Source of the DNA: Pseudocercospora fijiensis CIRAD86
Lineage: Eukaryota; Ascomycota; Dothideomycetes; Mycosphaerellales; Mycosphaerellaceae
Length of the DNA: 64,000 nucleotides
Reading direction: 5' to 3'
Assembly: GCF_000340215.1 (NCBI RefSeq)
Contig: NW_006921533.1
Span: forward strand, 1,957,353 to 2,021,352
Shown: positions 24,363 to 36,306 of the stretch, piece after piece
Layout of the letters: each line of letters starts with the position of its first letter
Numbering within the stretch: the first letter of the stretch is position 1
Made by a program: the position numbers and the translations under genes
Notes under the pieces: generated by a model
Seen by the model: only the letters and a program-made list of their open reading frames with translations
The model's database searches: none
What the model was told of the DNA's origin: nothing

Positions 24363-25980
24363 TGTCACGACTTGTGGTGGTGAAATTAGGGTATTATTGA
24401 TGTACCTGTAGAGAGAAGATGGTCGGATGCGTGCTGCCTGGAGGAAAAGGAAGAAGCACTTTGTCGCGACCTCGATCGTTCTTATGTGCTTGCCAACCTG
24501 CCGTTGTTGTTCAACCCATCTCCGCTCCCTGCAACAGCGAATTGCCCATGTCAAGCCAGTACGTTTCGAGTCAATGAGATTGGGATGCTACGTGCCGCAA
24601 GTGCGTGCAAATGGGAATCTGGGCCAGCCTGTACGATCGTTGCCAGAGTTAAGCATGAAATCATGCACAGTGTTAGCTGCTTCCGCCAACTGAAATACCC
24701 CATGTTTAGCTGCGCGACCACGGGAACCATGTTGTTAACGCGACTCGTGATTGGTGGGCGCGAGGAGCTTGTTTGAACGCATGCTGCATTTTATCCAGAA
24801 GTGGGAGGAGGCGTTGGAGCTTGGTGAATGTGGATTAGCTTGACCCGTCTTTGGACGGACTGACTCCAAGCCGTGAAGCACGGAGACTCACTCATCCGGA
24901 CTACCTGAAGTCTGCCTTCCAGTCAAATGAGCCTCCGACGTCAAGCAGATGCGAAACAGCTATGGATATACGGCAAATACCGTCGGTTTGCCGCTTTGCG
25001 ATGCGCCCCTCATGTCTGTCGCTATTATTGTCCTGAGCGGAGTTGTGCCAGTGGAGGCGGCCAACCCCACCTAGACTGTTCAATGGGAGTCGCCGGTGAC
25101 ATTCTCTTGTCTGTACATTGAGGTACCGTGCTGTAGTATTAGCAGCAGCAGGAATGATGACACGAGGGTGGTATTCGCAATGACTTTCAACTTCCGAACG
25201 AGTCGTGGAAACAGCCTTCCATCCTGGGACCTGGACAGAGCATACAGAGTTCCATGGCCACACAACCTCGAAGTGTTCACCGGCATTCCCATGTGCAAAC
25301 CGAGGTTTGTGTTCAATTGTTTCGATACCTCATTTCCTTCCACCGTCACTGAACGCCATCAATCACACTATCGATGACACTGCAGACAGCGTTGCAAAAA
25401 ATATGCACGTCTGACATTGCACCGGGATCTACAAAGACGAAATGAGAGGAAGAGCTAGCCCACAGTAGTGTGATCTGGTGCAGCGTCGTCCATTCACACG
25501 TGTGCTTAAGCTTGCAGGGTGTCAGGTTCAGGGTTTCTTGAGCTCATGGTTGTAAGATCGCAAGGCGGAACTCTGCCGAGCTGGTCCTGGTCGAATGTAA
25601 TAAGGTATCAGATGATCTGATAATCGGTGATGTTGCTGTGTATCGATGCAGCGGTGCTGGAGTCAGAGCTCTTGCATCCTTATCGTGGCATAGAACAGTT
25701 CTTGTACAGGACAGTGTCGCCTTTCGTTTTCTAACCCGAGACCAAGGCCTGGTCGACGTACTGGCCCCAGAAATGGCCTGCTACCACGAGCCGAAAGCAT
25801 CGAAACTGTCGAAGACGACAGCCATCAGAACGCGATCGCAGCATAAAGATTGCATCTGCTAGGGATGGAGGATATGGCCGCTGCGATAAAATTCCCAACG
25901 GGCAGACCAGGGCAATGGCATCTTTGAGAATCTCGTCGTTCAAGTGCAAGACACCTGTTGGGATGCAGCCGTCGCTGGGT
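24363..25980. other. Upstream region of ferritin-like gene, no supported gene
   Basis: 1.6 kb of normal-composition DNA between the ferritin-like gene and the Gypsy-2 insertion. It contains several short open frames, but none has a domain or convincing splice structure. The first 300 bp should hold the promoter of the minus-strand gene. Confidence 0.5.
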
Positions 25981-25985
25981 CTTGG

Positions 25986-26101
25986 TGTTACGGAACAAGG
26001 AAGTAACGGTCTAGGGGCTGGCTAACTAATGAGGCGACGGCCTACCTTTGTAATTAGCCTTCCTCCTCTACTTAATTATTATTAATCTCAACTTTATAAC
26101 A
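25986..26101 (+). repeat. 5' LTR of Gypsy-2
   Basis: 116 bp. The left (outer) part keeps TpG in TGTTAC, GCTGGC and AATGAGG, whereas the inner part is fully mutated (CTTAATTATTATTAATC). Confidence 0.93.
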
Positions 26102-27950
26102 ATTAGTAGCTTCGCTCGCTCTAAACCCTCGTGCTACTAGGAGTTATTCGAGACGCTACTAGGACGAGGTAACTAGATCGGGCTAATCCGACTAAGAGCC
26201 TAACTACTTCCCCCTACTACTACGCGACCGTATATACGGGGCAACGCATGTCTATATAAACCCTATAGACGACGACCGCGCTTTCGCTATATACGCGCAA
26301 ACTAACTAGATTACTAATACGGAAGTTAGGTCTTATCTAGGACGCTTTCTATAGGACTTTTAGGCGATAGAGACCTATCCCTCTAAGTAGCTCGACTTAC
26401 CGGTATACCGACAGCCTATATAGAACTCGTTCCTATAGTTCTATAGAAGAAGGTATAGGCTAAATTTACTATTAGCGACTACTATAGTAAGTAGGTCTAG
26501 AAGATACTTACCCGTAAAAGGGAAGTTACCTTCTAAGCTAAGGGTAGCTACCTCTAGATCGTAATAGCAGTTATAACAGCCTTAATAGCCTCTACGGCAA
26601 TCGCCTAATACAATAATAATAATAGCGACCTCTACTATAAGTATATAACTTTCGACTATATTAACGGCTCGACTAGTAATAGTAACTATATAGATAACGA
26701 GCGTCTAGCCTCCTACTATAGCGGAACAAGGAGACAGCATCTCGGCGGAAATAATAGCCGCTATTTAGGCAGTAGTAGCCTAGGTACTAGTAGGCTAGAC
26801 GCCTACTATAGGTAATAGTACGCCTACTTTTAATAAGGCTAGTAACCTAGACCGAATATAGGACTAGGAAATTAGCTTCTTCTAGCTAGACCTACCGAAG
26901 GGAGACGACGACCCGAGTATCGTAGGATCCGATACCTTCTTCCGAGACGTTAATATCTTTATCGAGCGACTTAAGGATATAGCCGCGTATCGTAGTAACG
27001 AATAAGTTAAGTCTAGAATCCCCGCGGTACTACGAGGAACGGCCTTAACCTAGTATACTAATACGCTTAACAACCTAGCGAAGTAAGGCCTTCGCTATGC
27101 ACTAGGTCTAGACCTTTAGTTTATAACGCTACGAGAGAATTTCTAAGCGCTACTATCTAAGTCCCTTAGCGAGCTAACGTAGCTTAAATATACGTTATTC
27201 GACGTAGGTAACCGACGCAGTATAGATGCCTACCTTAGCGAGGTAATATACTATATATATAACGCCGGCCTAGTTAATAAGAGCTAGTAGCTAACGTATA
27301 TATAGAATAGCATCGATATAGAGCTACGGCGTAGCATTTAGCTACTAAGGGAAGAGGATACTATTATATTATTTAAATAGAGGCTTAAGGAGGAGCAACC
27401 GGCGTAGGCTAAACTAGTACGACGACTAAACCGACGCAATATAGTAACTACTATTACCGGTTTTTTATCGAGACCTTTCCCTACCCGCTTAGCGGATAAG
27501 TAACTATAGCGTAATCGAGACTAGAACTTCCGATCGAGCCGTTAGTAGACAGACCGATAGGAAGGCTCTAGGAAGCCTTAGACTAATAACGTACGTGCCT
27601 TATAGCCGCTGCTGCCTCGCCGCGACTAAGGTCGAAGCGACTAACGCTTTCGGAAGCCTTAAGACTATTAAGAATTAGCAAGCGACAAGTTATAATTAAG
27701 AGGCGCTAAGAAGACCTTCGATAAGGCTAAGCCTTAGCCTATAAAGCCCTTCGCTTAGCGTAAGAAGTAAGACTCTTACTAGGTAGACGACGAGCTAGAA
27801 TTAGAGGGCGAGGAATAGGATACTAACTACGTCGACTCTAATAAGTACTTATTTAATAAAGAAGGCGACGACGATACTAATATAAATACTAATACGGTAG
27901 ATGTTCTTAACGTAGGACATCTAAGTCTAGTATATAACAAATATACTTAT
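26102..27950 (+). pseudogene. Gypsy-2 gag region, RIP-broken
   Basis: The plus-strand frame shows a gag-like helical domain after a low-complexity start. Around 26890-27200 it reads as the capsid-type segment, and at about 27300-27480 as the charged helical part. It is followed by Arg-rich sequence near 27500-27600 and an acidic stretch (about 27790-27880). Identification rests on position before pol; no clear zinc knuckle survives. Confidence 0.6.
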
Positions 27951-28099
27951 ATAGTATACCGTTAGGAGTTTAAGACGTCTAACCGGCTCTATTCGCATTT
28001 GCGGACTAAATACCGCAAAGGACAGGGACAAAAATCCTAGTAGCTACTAGATCTAATAAGCAAACGGGCATAACTGCTAGATACGCAATAGTATTAGCT

Positions 28100-31000
28100 T
28101 AGATAAACAATATAGCAACAGAAATATGCCTAGATAGCAGTAACCTAATTACTCTTATAGATCGAATATTAGCCTAGTAGCGGTACCCTAATAGAGTTCC
28201 TTTAAAGGCAACGCGCCTGCGACGGATCCGAGAAGTAGGCAACAAGATTACGAGCCTGTCTAACAAGATGCCTATTAATATAGTTTTTAATAATAGGGTT
28301 ACAATATCGATAAGAGCGTACTTAATTAATAGCCTACCGGCTAGCATACTATTAGAAACGCGCTTAATAGAAAAGGAGAAGTTAGTCTTGTCTTTTGCTA
28401 ATAAGGAAATGCAATTCCTAAATAGTACCGTAGTAACGATAAATATCGCTTAGAAAGGACGAGCTCGAGTATTACTATACTTTATAGTAATAACTAAACG
28501 AGAAGAAGACGACGAGTCGCTACCGCTAGCGCAACCGGGAGTAAAGGAAAAGCTAGGCCTAATAGGCGCTATACTATATAGCGACGACGAAACAAGGGCT
28601 AAATATAACGCCTTACTAGAAAAACATAAGTAACTATTTATCGATAACGGCCGTTTCGCTAAGGTTCCCGAAGAAGACTAGATAACGATTCCCCTAGTTA
28701 GCGATTAGAAGATAGCGGGCGCTAAGTTAGCATACAAGGTATATTCTATAGGCCTAAAGAAACGAGAGATTATCGACGGCGTTTATAATAAGCTATATAA
28801 CTAAGGACAGATATCCTAGACGAAGGAACTAATACCCTTTAGGTTCCCTACGTTCGTAGTCTAGAAGGAATTAAAGAACGGCCGCAAAGGCAGAGCGGTT
28901 GTCGATATCTATAGACTTAACCGTATTACGATAACAGACGCCTACCCGATACCGCTATAGGGCGACGTTTTAGCCGCTATCTAAGGCGCTAAATTTATCT
29001 CGACGATCGATATAAAGTCGTTCTTCTACTAATAGTTAGTAAAAGCGGAAGACCGATATAAGCTCTTAGTAGTCTCCTATAGAGGCTAGGAAATATATAA
29101 TGTCGCCGTAATAGGCTATAAGAACGCGCTGCCCTACGTATAGCGATAGATCGATAGGATCCTACAAACGGAAGGACTTAACGAGTTCGCTAAGGCTTTT
29201 ATTAACAATATTGTTATCTATAGCAAGACACTAGAAGAATATCTATACTATCTCGATAAGGTATTTAAGGCCTTAAACCGATACTAGCTAACTATAGCAC
29301 CTAAGAAGGCTTTTATTAGGTACCTATCGATCTAGCTATTAGGGCAACGAGTCGACGCCTTAGGTATAGCGATACCGGCCGACAAATTAGCGGCTATTGC
29401 TAAGCTTAAGTTCCTACGAACGCTAAAGGACCTAGAGCACTATCTTAGGCTAACTAGGTAGCTAAGAACGTATATTAAGTACTATACTTAACTAGCGGAA
29501 CCGCTTTAGAAGATAAAAACAGAGAGGCTTAAGGGAGCGCCTACTACTAGCTAGGCACGTCGATATTATATAGCAACGATACTAATCGAGAAAACGGAGG
29601 AACGACTAGCTACGTTTTAAGCCCTATAAGAGGCCTTTACTAAGCTAACGATACTGTATTATTTCGCGAGACACCGGCCGCTATATATCTATATCGACGC
29701 GTCTAAGAAACGAGGCTTCGGCGTAATAGTAGCCTACGTCGAGGGCGACGCTATTACTAAAAATCCCGGTAGGACAAAGATATAACTAATTTTGTTTTTG
29801 TTAAAGACTCTTTCTAGCATAAAGCGACGGTACTAGCCGACCGAATTAGAGGTCGCCTGCCTAGTATAAACGATTAAACGCGTACGATAGATAGTCGAGG
29901 CATGCGAGTTAGTAGTAACGGTGCTTACGGATTACGCGGCAACGCTAGGGATTGTAAGCTAGACTGCCTTAACTTTATTATTAGTTAATAAGCTTAATAA
30001 CCGACTAACGAGATCGTCGTAATATCTTTCCCTTTTCCTACTAAAGGTAGTCTATAAGCTAGGGCGAGAATATATCGTACTAGACGCCTTATCGCGCCTA
30101 GAAACGACAAACAATTATCTCCCGGAAGGCGACGTATTCGACGAACTAGTATGCGGAGTAATAATACTAGAAATAGACGACGCATTTAAGCAATAGCTTA
30201 TCGAAGTATACGAAGAAGATAAATACTAGAGCAACATTAAAGCAAGAGTATAGAACGCGGAACTAGGCTCTACTAGCTTCTTAGTCGACGACGAAGGCCT
30301 AGTATAGCTCGATAAGCCCTATTTAAGCGACCGACGATTGTGCATCCTAAAGGTATTAGAGGGTAACATTTTTAGCAGTATATACGATAACTAATACTAT
30401 ATCGGCTTTCATCGTGCCTATACCTATATAAATAACTAGTACTATATCCGGAAACTAGCTAAGAGACTAAAAAAGTATCTAAGTTACTATTAGGACTGCT
30501 TAGAGTTACAGACTAAGCGACATAAGCCGTATAGGTCCTTAAATCCTATACTATCCCTACTAGTACCCTTCTATACGATTACGATTAACTTTATAGTGTC
30601 CCTTTCTGCTTAGGAAACTAACGCTATACTTATAGCAACGGATAAGTATACGAAACAGGTACTCCTAATTACTAGCAACAATGCGTACTTAGCGGAGGCT
30701 TAGGCTAACCGCTTACTCGACAAGCTATTCCGATACAATTAGGGCCTACCGACCGTAATTATCTCCGATAGAGACCCGAAGTTTGCGTCCGAGATATAGA
30801 AAGCTATTTTTAAGCGGATAAACGTTAAGCTTCTAATAACGACTGCCTATTACCTATAGGCTAATAGCTAGTCTAAGAGAACGAACTAGACCGTCGAGAT
30901 TGCCCTACGATACTTCCTTACCTAATATCCTAATAGAGATCTAGAATTGGAATACGTAACGCCGCATATATAGCTAGTTTTTAACAATTTAGTTAACGCC

Positions 31001-31660
31001 TTAACTAGTATGTTACCGAACTAGGTATTAATAGGTTTCAACCCTAGGGAACTAGCCTAAATAGTAACGACTAGCGCGACGAATTTAGTAAAGAAACGGG
31101 ATATCTACTAAGCTAAGGCGGAGAACAATATCGCCTATATATAGGCCGCTATAAAGCAACGGTACGACTCTTAGTATGTAGCTTAGAAGCCTATAGTAGG
31201 CGACATAGTCTACTTACGGCTTAAGAATTACGCTATCCCTAGAGTTAGCNNNNNNNNNNNNNNNNNNNNNNNNNNNNNNNNNNNNNNNNNNNNNNNNNNN
31301 NNNNNNNNNNNNNNNNNNNNNNNNNNNNNNNNNNNNNNNNNNNNNNNNNGTTATAGCACCGGACTAGCCTACTAGATTAACCTGCTAAAGACGTAGAAGA
31401 TACACCTAGTAGTCTTAATTACGGAACTCGAGCCGTACCCTAATACTAAGGATCCGTATAAGCGAGCAACGAGGCAACCCTTAAGGATGCGTATCGAATA
31501 GGGAGACGCTCTACTAGAAATAGAAGCGCTAAGAGACCGACGAGTCCGACGAGTCGGTCGGCATAGGAAGGAGGTTATAGAATATCTAGTTAGATAGAAG
31601 AACGCAGGAGCTAGAGCTAATAAGTAGATACGAACAGAAGGCATTCTACTAACGATAGTA
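28100..31660 (+). pseudogene. Gypsy-2 pol (protease, RT, RNase H, integrase, chromodomain-like end), RIP-broken, with gap
   Basis: RT is at about 28840-29300 (GRAVVDI-x-RLNRITITDAY, KFISTIDIKSFFY). RNase H begins near 29690 (LYIYIDASKKRGFGVIV). Integrase is at 30230-31000 and includes TAYYL, then the mutated SxRTN motif and TVEIALRYF. After the gap the typical IHLVV...LEPYPNTKDPYKR segment appears at 31380-31470. It is followed by a chromodomain-like end (RDRRVRRVGRHRKEVIEYLV at about 31530-31600, then K-N-A-G). Chromodomains on fungal Gypsy integrases can target heterochromatin; the targeting is inferred. Confidence 0.85.
31250..31349. other. Assembly gap of exactly 100 N
   Basis: 100 consecutive N, the usual placeholder for a gap of unknown size, inside the integrase C-terminal region of Gypsy-2. 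The element length given here is therefore nominal. Confidence 0.99.
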
Positions 31661-31959
31661 AAGGCCTACGATCGTCGCTACCGCTAGAATAGCAACAGAA
31701 CATTATAGGACAGACTTATAGTATATACATTTCCTTTAATCGCGTAGCTTCTACGTAGTCCGCTTTACTTCTATAATAGGCAGGAGCGCGTATACTAAGT
31801 TTGCGCGTATACTAAGTTTACTTTATTTTAAAACAACTTCGCTATAGCAACTTTACTATAATAATAACTTTCCGCGAATATAATATATTGCCCTCGCTAA
31901 TATAAGAGCTTGCTTACGACATTCGATACTGTTTCTACTAGCGTAAAGCAATAGAATAC

Positions 31960-33500
31960 AATATAAAGTAGGAGACGCTACTACGCGAGATATCTAATAT
32001 ACGCGATATAGCTTTGCCTAACGACCTCGCCGACGCTAGTAAGGCTAATACTAACGATACGACGCTACCTAACGATTTCCTCGCGTATACTACCGAGGCT
32101 AACGGCGAGATAGCCGCTACTAACGATACTGCCGCTACTAATTTGCTAGGCAACGCTAGCGAGGGTAACGGTAAGGACGGTTCTATAGGTAATAGCGCTC
32201 TTAATAACCTCTCGGATATCGACCTTAACGACTATCGCCCGGCTTGCGAGAGCGATACCTATAACCTTCTTAATAAGCCCGACTCCGACGAGCCTAATAC
32301 TTTCTTCCTTTTTTAGAGACCGTAACCGTAAGAGAGCGATATAACGGCGGAATAGAGGACTAATTAATTCCGAAGCATAGTAGCAGTATTAATAGAGCCT
32401 ATCCTAGATAACGAGCCTATTAACGACCTAGAATCTATCTTATAGACGCTAGTTAACGCCTATCTATCGTTTACGCTATTTAACGCTAATAAGGAGACGC
32501 TATCGAAATCTAGCACTAAGAAGAAAAAGAATAAAGGTAAGGGCCGACTTGTCGACGAAGACGAGGTAACGCTAACTCCTCGGCTAATAAAGAAGGCTAA
32601 GAAGGCGATACCTATTACTCTAAAGGAATCGCCTATAATAGAGACGACGTCGTTAGACAAGAAGAGAGCCCTAGCTAGAGCCCTAACGGCTTAGCCTACT
32701 AAGGATCGGACTTCGAGGGCAAAGCTAGCTAAACTATCGCCTAAGAAAAAGGACAAACGTAATAAGATGCTTAGAGAGCAGAGAGATATAATACGAGACA
32801 TCGAGGTTAATATACTCTACCTAGCGCTAAACGAGATACTTAATATCGACCTAGTTATATAAAGAAACATAGCCGACAATAGCACTAAGCGAGTACCTAA
32901 GAAGGTTAAGAACTTAACGAAGAAGCTATAGTCCGAGTATAACTAGCTATTATAGAAACTTATCTAGTAATAGTTTATAGCACGTTACGACCCTAAGGCT
33001 ATACGAGTTGCGTTCGTTAGGCGATAGTATAGGGTAAGGCAAATAGTCGCTAACGACGAACACTTCGCGGACTTTATAGACCCTAGAGTATTATTAGCTA
33101 ACTTCGAGGCACTCGAAAATAGAGATAACCGCTACGCGACTAGGAAGGCTACCGATAATAGGGGTAATAACAATCTAAACCCGCCTAAATAGAAGCCTAG
33201 AGAGGAAGGTTTATTAGTAGCAACGACTAAGGCTACCTAGCTAACGGACGACCTTAGCGCTAAATTCGGAAGTAACTAAGGATAGGTACTCTACCGCTAT
33301 ATAGGAGTATAGACCGACTTAACCGACCTATCTATAGAGCGATATACTAACTAATAGATAGTAGCTAAGAAGGAAACGCGACGAGCGCAAGTCTAGGCCT
33401 AGTTAGAACGCGAGGAGGTAGCTATAGAAGCTAAGGCTAATAAGAAACGAGCGGAATTTGTAGAGAGGAAGGCTAAGGCATTAGTATACCTTTAAGTAGA
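31960..33500 (+). pseudogene. Extra ORF downstream of pol in Gypsy-2, about 510 codons, RIP-broken
   Basis: After the pol stop a separate plus-strand frame runs from about 31960 to 33500, interrupted by RIP-type TAG/TAA. Its start is Asp/Asn/Thr/Ala-rich and low complexity (LPNDLADASKANTNDTTLPN). A Lys-rich basic part follows (KKKNKGKGRLVDEDE, RLIKKAKKAIPITLKE, LSPKKKDKRNKMLREQRD). A helical region comes next (HFADFIDPRVLLANFEAL), then a Lys/Glu/Ala coiled-coil-like end (EREEVAIEAKANKKRAEFVE). No known domain is recognised. The composition suggests a nucleic-acid-binding or nuclear protein. It lies fully inside the LTRs. Confidence 0.6.
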
Positions 33501-33534
33501 TACGAGCAGAAATAAGAACAGAATTATACCTAAG

Positions 33535-33635
33535 CAGTAGACGGCCTACTAGATAATTAGTATCTAGGCAACGAGACTAGCCTAAGCAGTAGATAGCTTA
33601 CTAGATAATTAGTATCTAGGCAACAAGACGAGAGA
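33535..33635 (+). repeat. Short tandem duplication before the 3' LTR of Gypsy-2
   Basis: A unit of about 50 bp built on CTAGATAATTAGTATCTAGG (33550-33569) occurs twice in tandem, second copy at about 33602-33621. It lies between the extra ORF and the polypurine/LTR boundary. Confidence 0.8.
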
Positions 33636-33684
33636 GTTAGAGCAACGGCACGAGGGCGTGCCTTTTCTTTTGTTTAGGGCAGAC

Positions 33685-33800
33685 TATTACGGAACAAGGA
33701 AGTAACGGTCCAGGGGCTAGCTGACTAATAAGGCGACGGCCTACCTTTGTAATTAGCCTTCCTCCTCTACTCAATCATCATCAATCTCAACTTCATAACA
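33685..33800 (+). repeat. 3' LTR of Gypsy-2
   Basis: 116 bp. The right (outer) end retains CpA (CAATCATCATCAATCTCAAC), which is TpA in the 5' LTR. The left (inner) end is mutated (TATTACGG, CTAATAAGG). Confidence 0.93.
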
Positions 33801-33805
33801 CTTGG

Positions 33806-35328
33806 GCTACGCGCGGCCCACGCACTACCTGCTCGTCCATCGGTATCTGAGCCCCATTGGGCCCTCATCTCCTACCCCCCAGCAGCAGATCGGCAACCTC
33901 ATAATCCAGCAGCACAAAATATGACACCGACGTGCCTCAAATGACGATTTGCAGTGGTCGTGCGCTCGACTGAAGCTTGTGCATCCAAGTGTCCAACTTC
34001 GACTGCCGACACGCTCCGTCAAGCATGTTCAGCATCCACGAGGCAATGATGGAGCGGGCTCATTCGTGCATTTTGCCTCATCGCGGCGCCTATTGCAAAT
34101 GCACCGGTAAGAATTGTCCAGATTGGCCAAGACGCAGGCACGGAATATGGACGCCTCGTGTCCTTGTAAGCACCAGGCATTATCGAGAATGGGCAACATT
34201 GTTAAATCGGAGAACGACGGTGTGATGACGCGATGCAGCTAGGCCTCGAACATTTTCCTGGATCCAGGATGGCATGACCAAGCCACTGAGACTGTCGGAA
34301 CTTCTGAACGATATGCTGACGAGACAAATAGCTAACAATCGTGCTGTTCGAAGTGGCCTTCCGCAAGGGTTAGTCGCAGCTCAGTGCTGGTGGTCGATCT
34401 CCGCGCGCGAGATACGGCATCCGAGGACTCTTGCAAAGCTGATGCACGCAGTCAGGCACAATCGCCTCCGTTCTCGTAGAGCGTCCTCCCTTGGACTGCC
34501 GCCCGATCTTCCTTCGAGTCTGGTCTGTGGCTCCTTCACTGCGGCACGATCGCGGATCTGGTCGAGGGCACACGGGAAGCGCTGAGATTTTGCCAGGTGT
34601 TCCGAAGGAACGAATTTCTGAGGGTAGCGATATTCCGGTAGTCGAATTCAGGCTCCTTTGCCCACGCTCTAATATATAGGTTGGCCCGGCTCTTGTTGGA
34701 CACCATTTCCTGGATGGTCTTTCCATGCTCTTGCTCTCGGTCGGACCTCGATTATCGCGCTCCATTCCGGTTCTCGTCCAGCATTGATGTTTCCACCGGC
34801 ATAATAGCGAGGGGATGCACGCTCGCGAATACTCTCATTGCTGTGATATGGTTGGGATCTCTTGCGGTCGAGCAGGAATCAATGATAACAGCTATTCTTA
34901 GAATTCACGTGATCTTCACCCCAGAACTCAAGCGCCAAACTCACGCCAATCAATCACGACTCTCTGCAAGCGTAGAAGCGCGCACTCTAACGTTACTTCT
35001 TCCCTCGCTGACGGCGCTTTCGTTTCACATATCACATTCCGCACCAACCAGGAAGCAGGTTGAGATAGAAGGCGAGCAGTGTACATAGGAGCGCTTCATG
35101 GCTCTCAGCCAACGGCCGCTCCATCACAAGCGCTGCTAAGCGCCCGTTCAGAGAGTCAAGACCGACTTCTCCTACGCGCTCTTGTAAGCTGTAGCTATGC
35201 TTGCTTAGGCTAGACGACGCTCCAGATGGGAGAAGCGAAGGAGCTTGTGCAACCCCAATCTCAGCTACATCTATCCATATCATAGACCGCAGCGTTCCTT
35301 CCTCCATTGACAATCTCTGCTGGACATC
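33806..35328. other. 1.5 kb without a supported gene
   Basis: Normal composition, with several short open frames on both strands, none with domain, codon or splice support. Its last few hundred bases are probably the promoter of the four-TM gene (pyrimidine-rich tract near 35290-35320). Confidence 0.5.
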
Positions 35329-36119
35329 ATGGCTTCTCGCCTCCGCATACCAACACTTGCCGTCGCAGCTCTATCGCTCGCGCTGAACATAGCCATAATC
35401 GCTTGCGCAGGACGATCTCTCAACATCTATCTCACACAACGATACGACAATGTCTACTTCCTCCCGGTATGGGCATCACATTTCGACATGCGAGGTCTGC
35501 CCGCTCTGCTAGGCACATCGGCAGTCATTGTGCTTCTCAATGCCCTTCTTGTGGCGGCAATCTTCATCGCAGCAGTAAGTCCGACCCGAGCTCGAGCCTC
35601 GAGATACGTACGCATAGATGGCTGTGTTTTTGACCCCGAACCAAGCTTCCGGCCAATCTTCTCGTCTTTGCCACCTCACTCCTCAGCACCATCTTGGCGA
35701 TCATTGCCATAGCCTTTTCAGCTTCTTTGAACAATGGCTCGGAAAGCGATACTTTGCAGACCTGGACATGTATGTGGCGAGATGTAGCCAACGAGAATGT
35801 CCCGAGACAGTTTGACACTTTATGTCATGAAACGGTAAGCGGCCAGACCGGCTTGATAGCGCGGACAAAACATTGACATGAGTTCTAGCGTTTTGCTTTC
35901 TACACCACCATCCCAAGCTTGATCCTGCAGCTCATGCTTTTGGCATTGGCTCTATACACCATCGCCTTTGGAAGCAGTACAAAGCGAGGAGTCAGGCTGG
36001 ACGAAGAGAAGGATCATCATGAGCTGACCTCCAATATTCGTCGGCACTCTCTGGATACAAAGAGTGAGAGTCCACGCAGTCAGCCGGATAGCTTGCGAAT
36101 CATCGCAGGCAAGCAGTAG
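35329..36119 (+). CDS. Four-transmembrane hypothetical membrane protein
   Basis: Three exons: 35329-35574, 35646-35834 and 35889-36119. The introns are 71 and 54 bp (GTAAGT...AAG and GTAAGC...TAG), both in phase 0. The product is 221 residues. There are four hydrophobic segments: about 9-31 (IPTLAVAALSLALNIAIIA), 56-80 (GLPALLGTSAVIVLLNALLV), 84-108 (NLLVFATSLLSTILAIIAIA) and about 153-172 (LILQLMLLALALYTIAF). A Cys-containing loop lies between TM3 and TM4 (WTCMWRD, FDTLCHET), and the C-terminus is hydrophilic. The layout resembles fungal MARVEL-like tetraspanners, but I cannot name a family. It is convergent with the MIF-like gene. Confidence 0.75.
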
Positions 36120-36306
36120 GAATTTTGAGACCGTAGTAGAAGTGACATTGCCAGACGAAGTGGCAATATTGAGGTGCACGGGCGAACGAGATTTTACAGT
36201 ATCGATAGCTCCATATCTCTAGCGGGTAGCTTTGGGTATCTTTATGTTGTCACTATGGTCAACAGAGCTGCAAAAGTGGCGCGACCGCTTTACAATCTGC
36301 TTTTCT

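Larger units (their letters stand above)
25986..33800 (+). mobile_element. Gypsy-2: complete RIP-degraded Ty3/Gypsy retrotransposon
   Basis: Two 116 bp LTRs (25986-26101 and 33685-33800) begin TGTTACGGAACAAGG (mutated to TATTACGG in the 3' copy) and end TAACA. The flanks are CTTGG at 25981-25985 and CTTGG at 33801-33805, a perfect 5 bp target duplication, so this is one intact insertion. Plus-strand order is gag (about 26150-27900), pol (about 28100-31660) and an extra ORF (about 31960-33500). All frames carry TAG/TAA stops of RIP type. The element contains a 100-N gap. It inserted between the ferritin-like gene region and island 2. Confidence 0.93.

Noticed and set aside
32014..32316. 100-codon plus-strand frame and the opposite-strand 71-codon frame
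   Set aside because: The plus frame is only the opening of the extra Gypsy-2 ORF; the minus frame is its shadow.
33806..35328. Several 60-130 codon frames
   Set aside because: No domains, poor start contexts and overlapping frames on both strands suggest chance openings in GC-balanced DNA.
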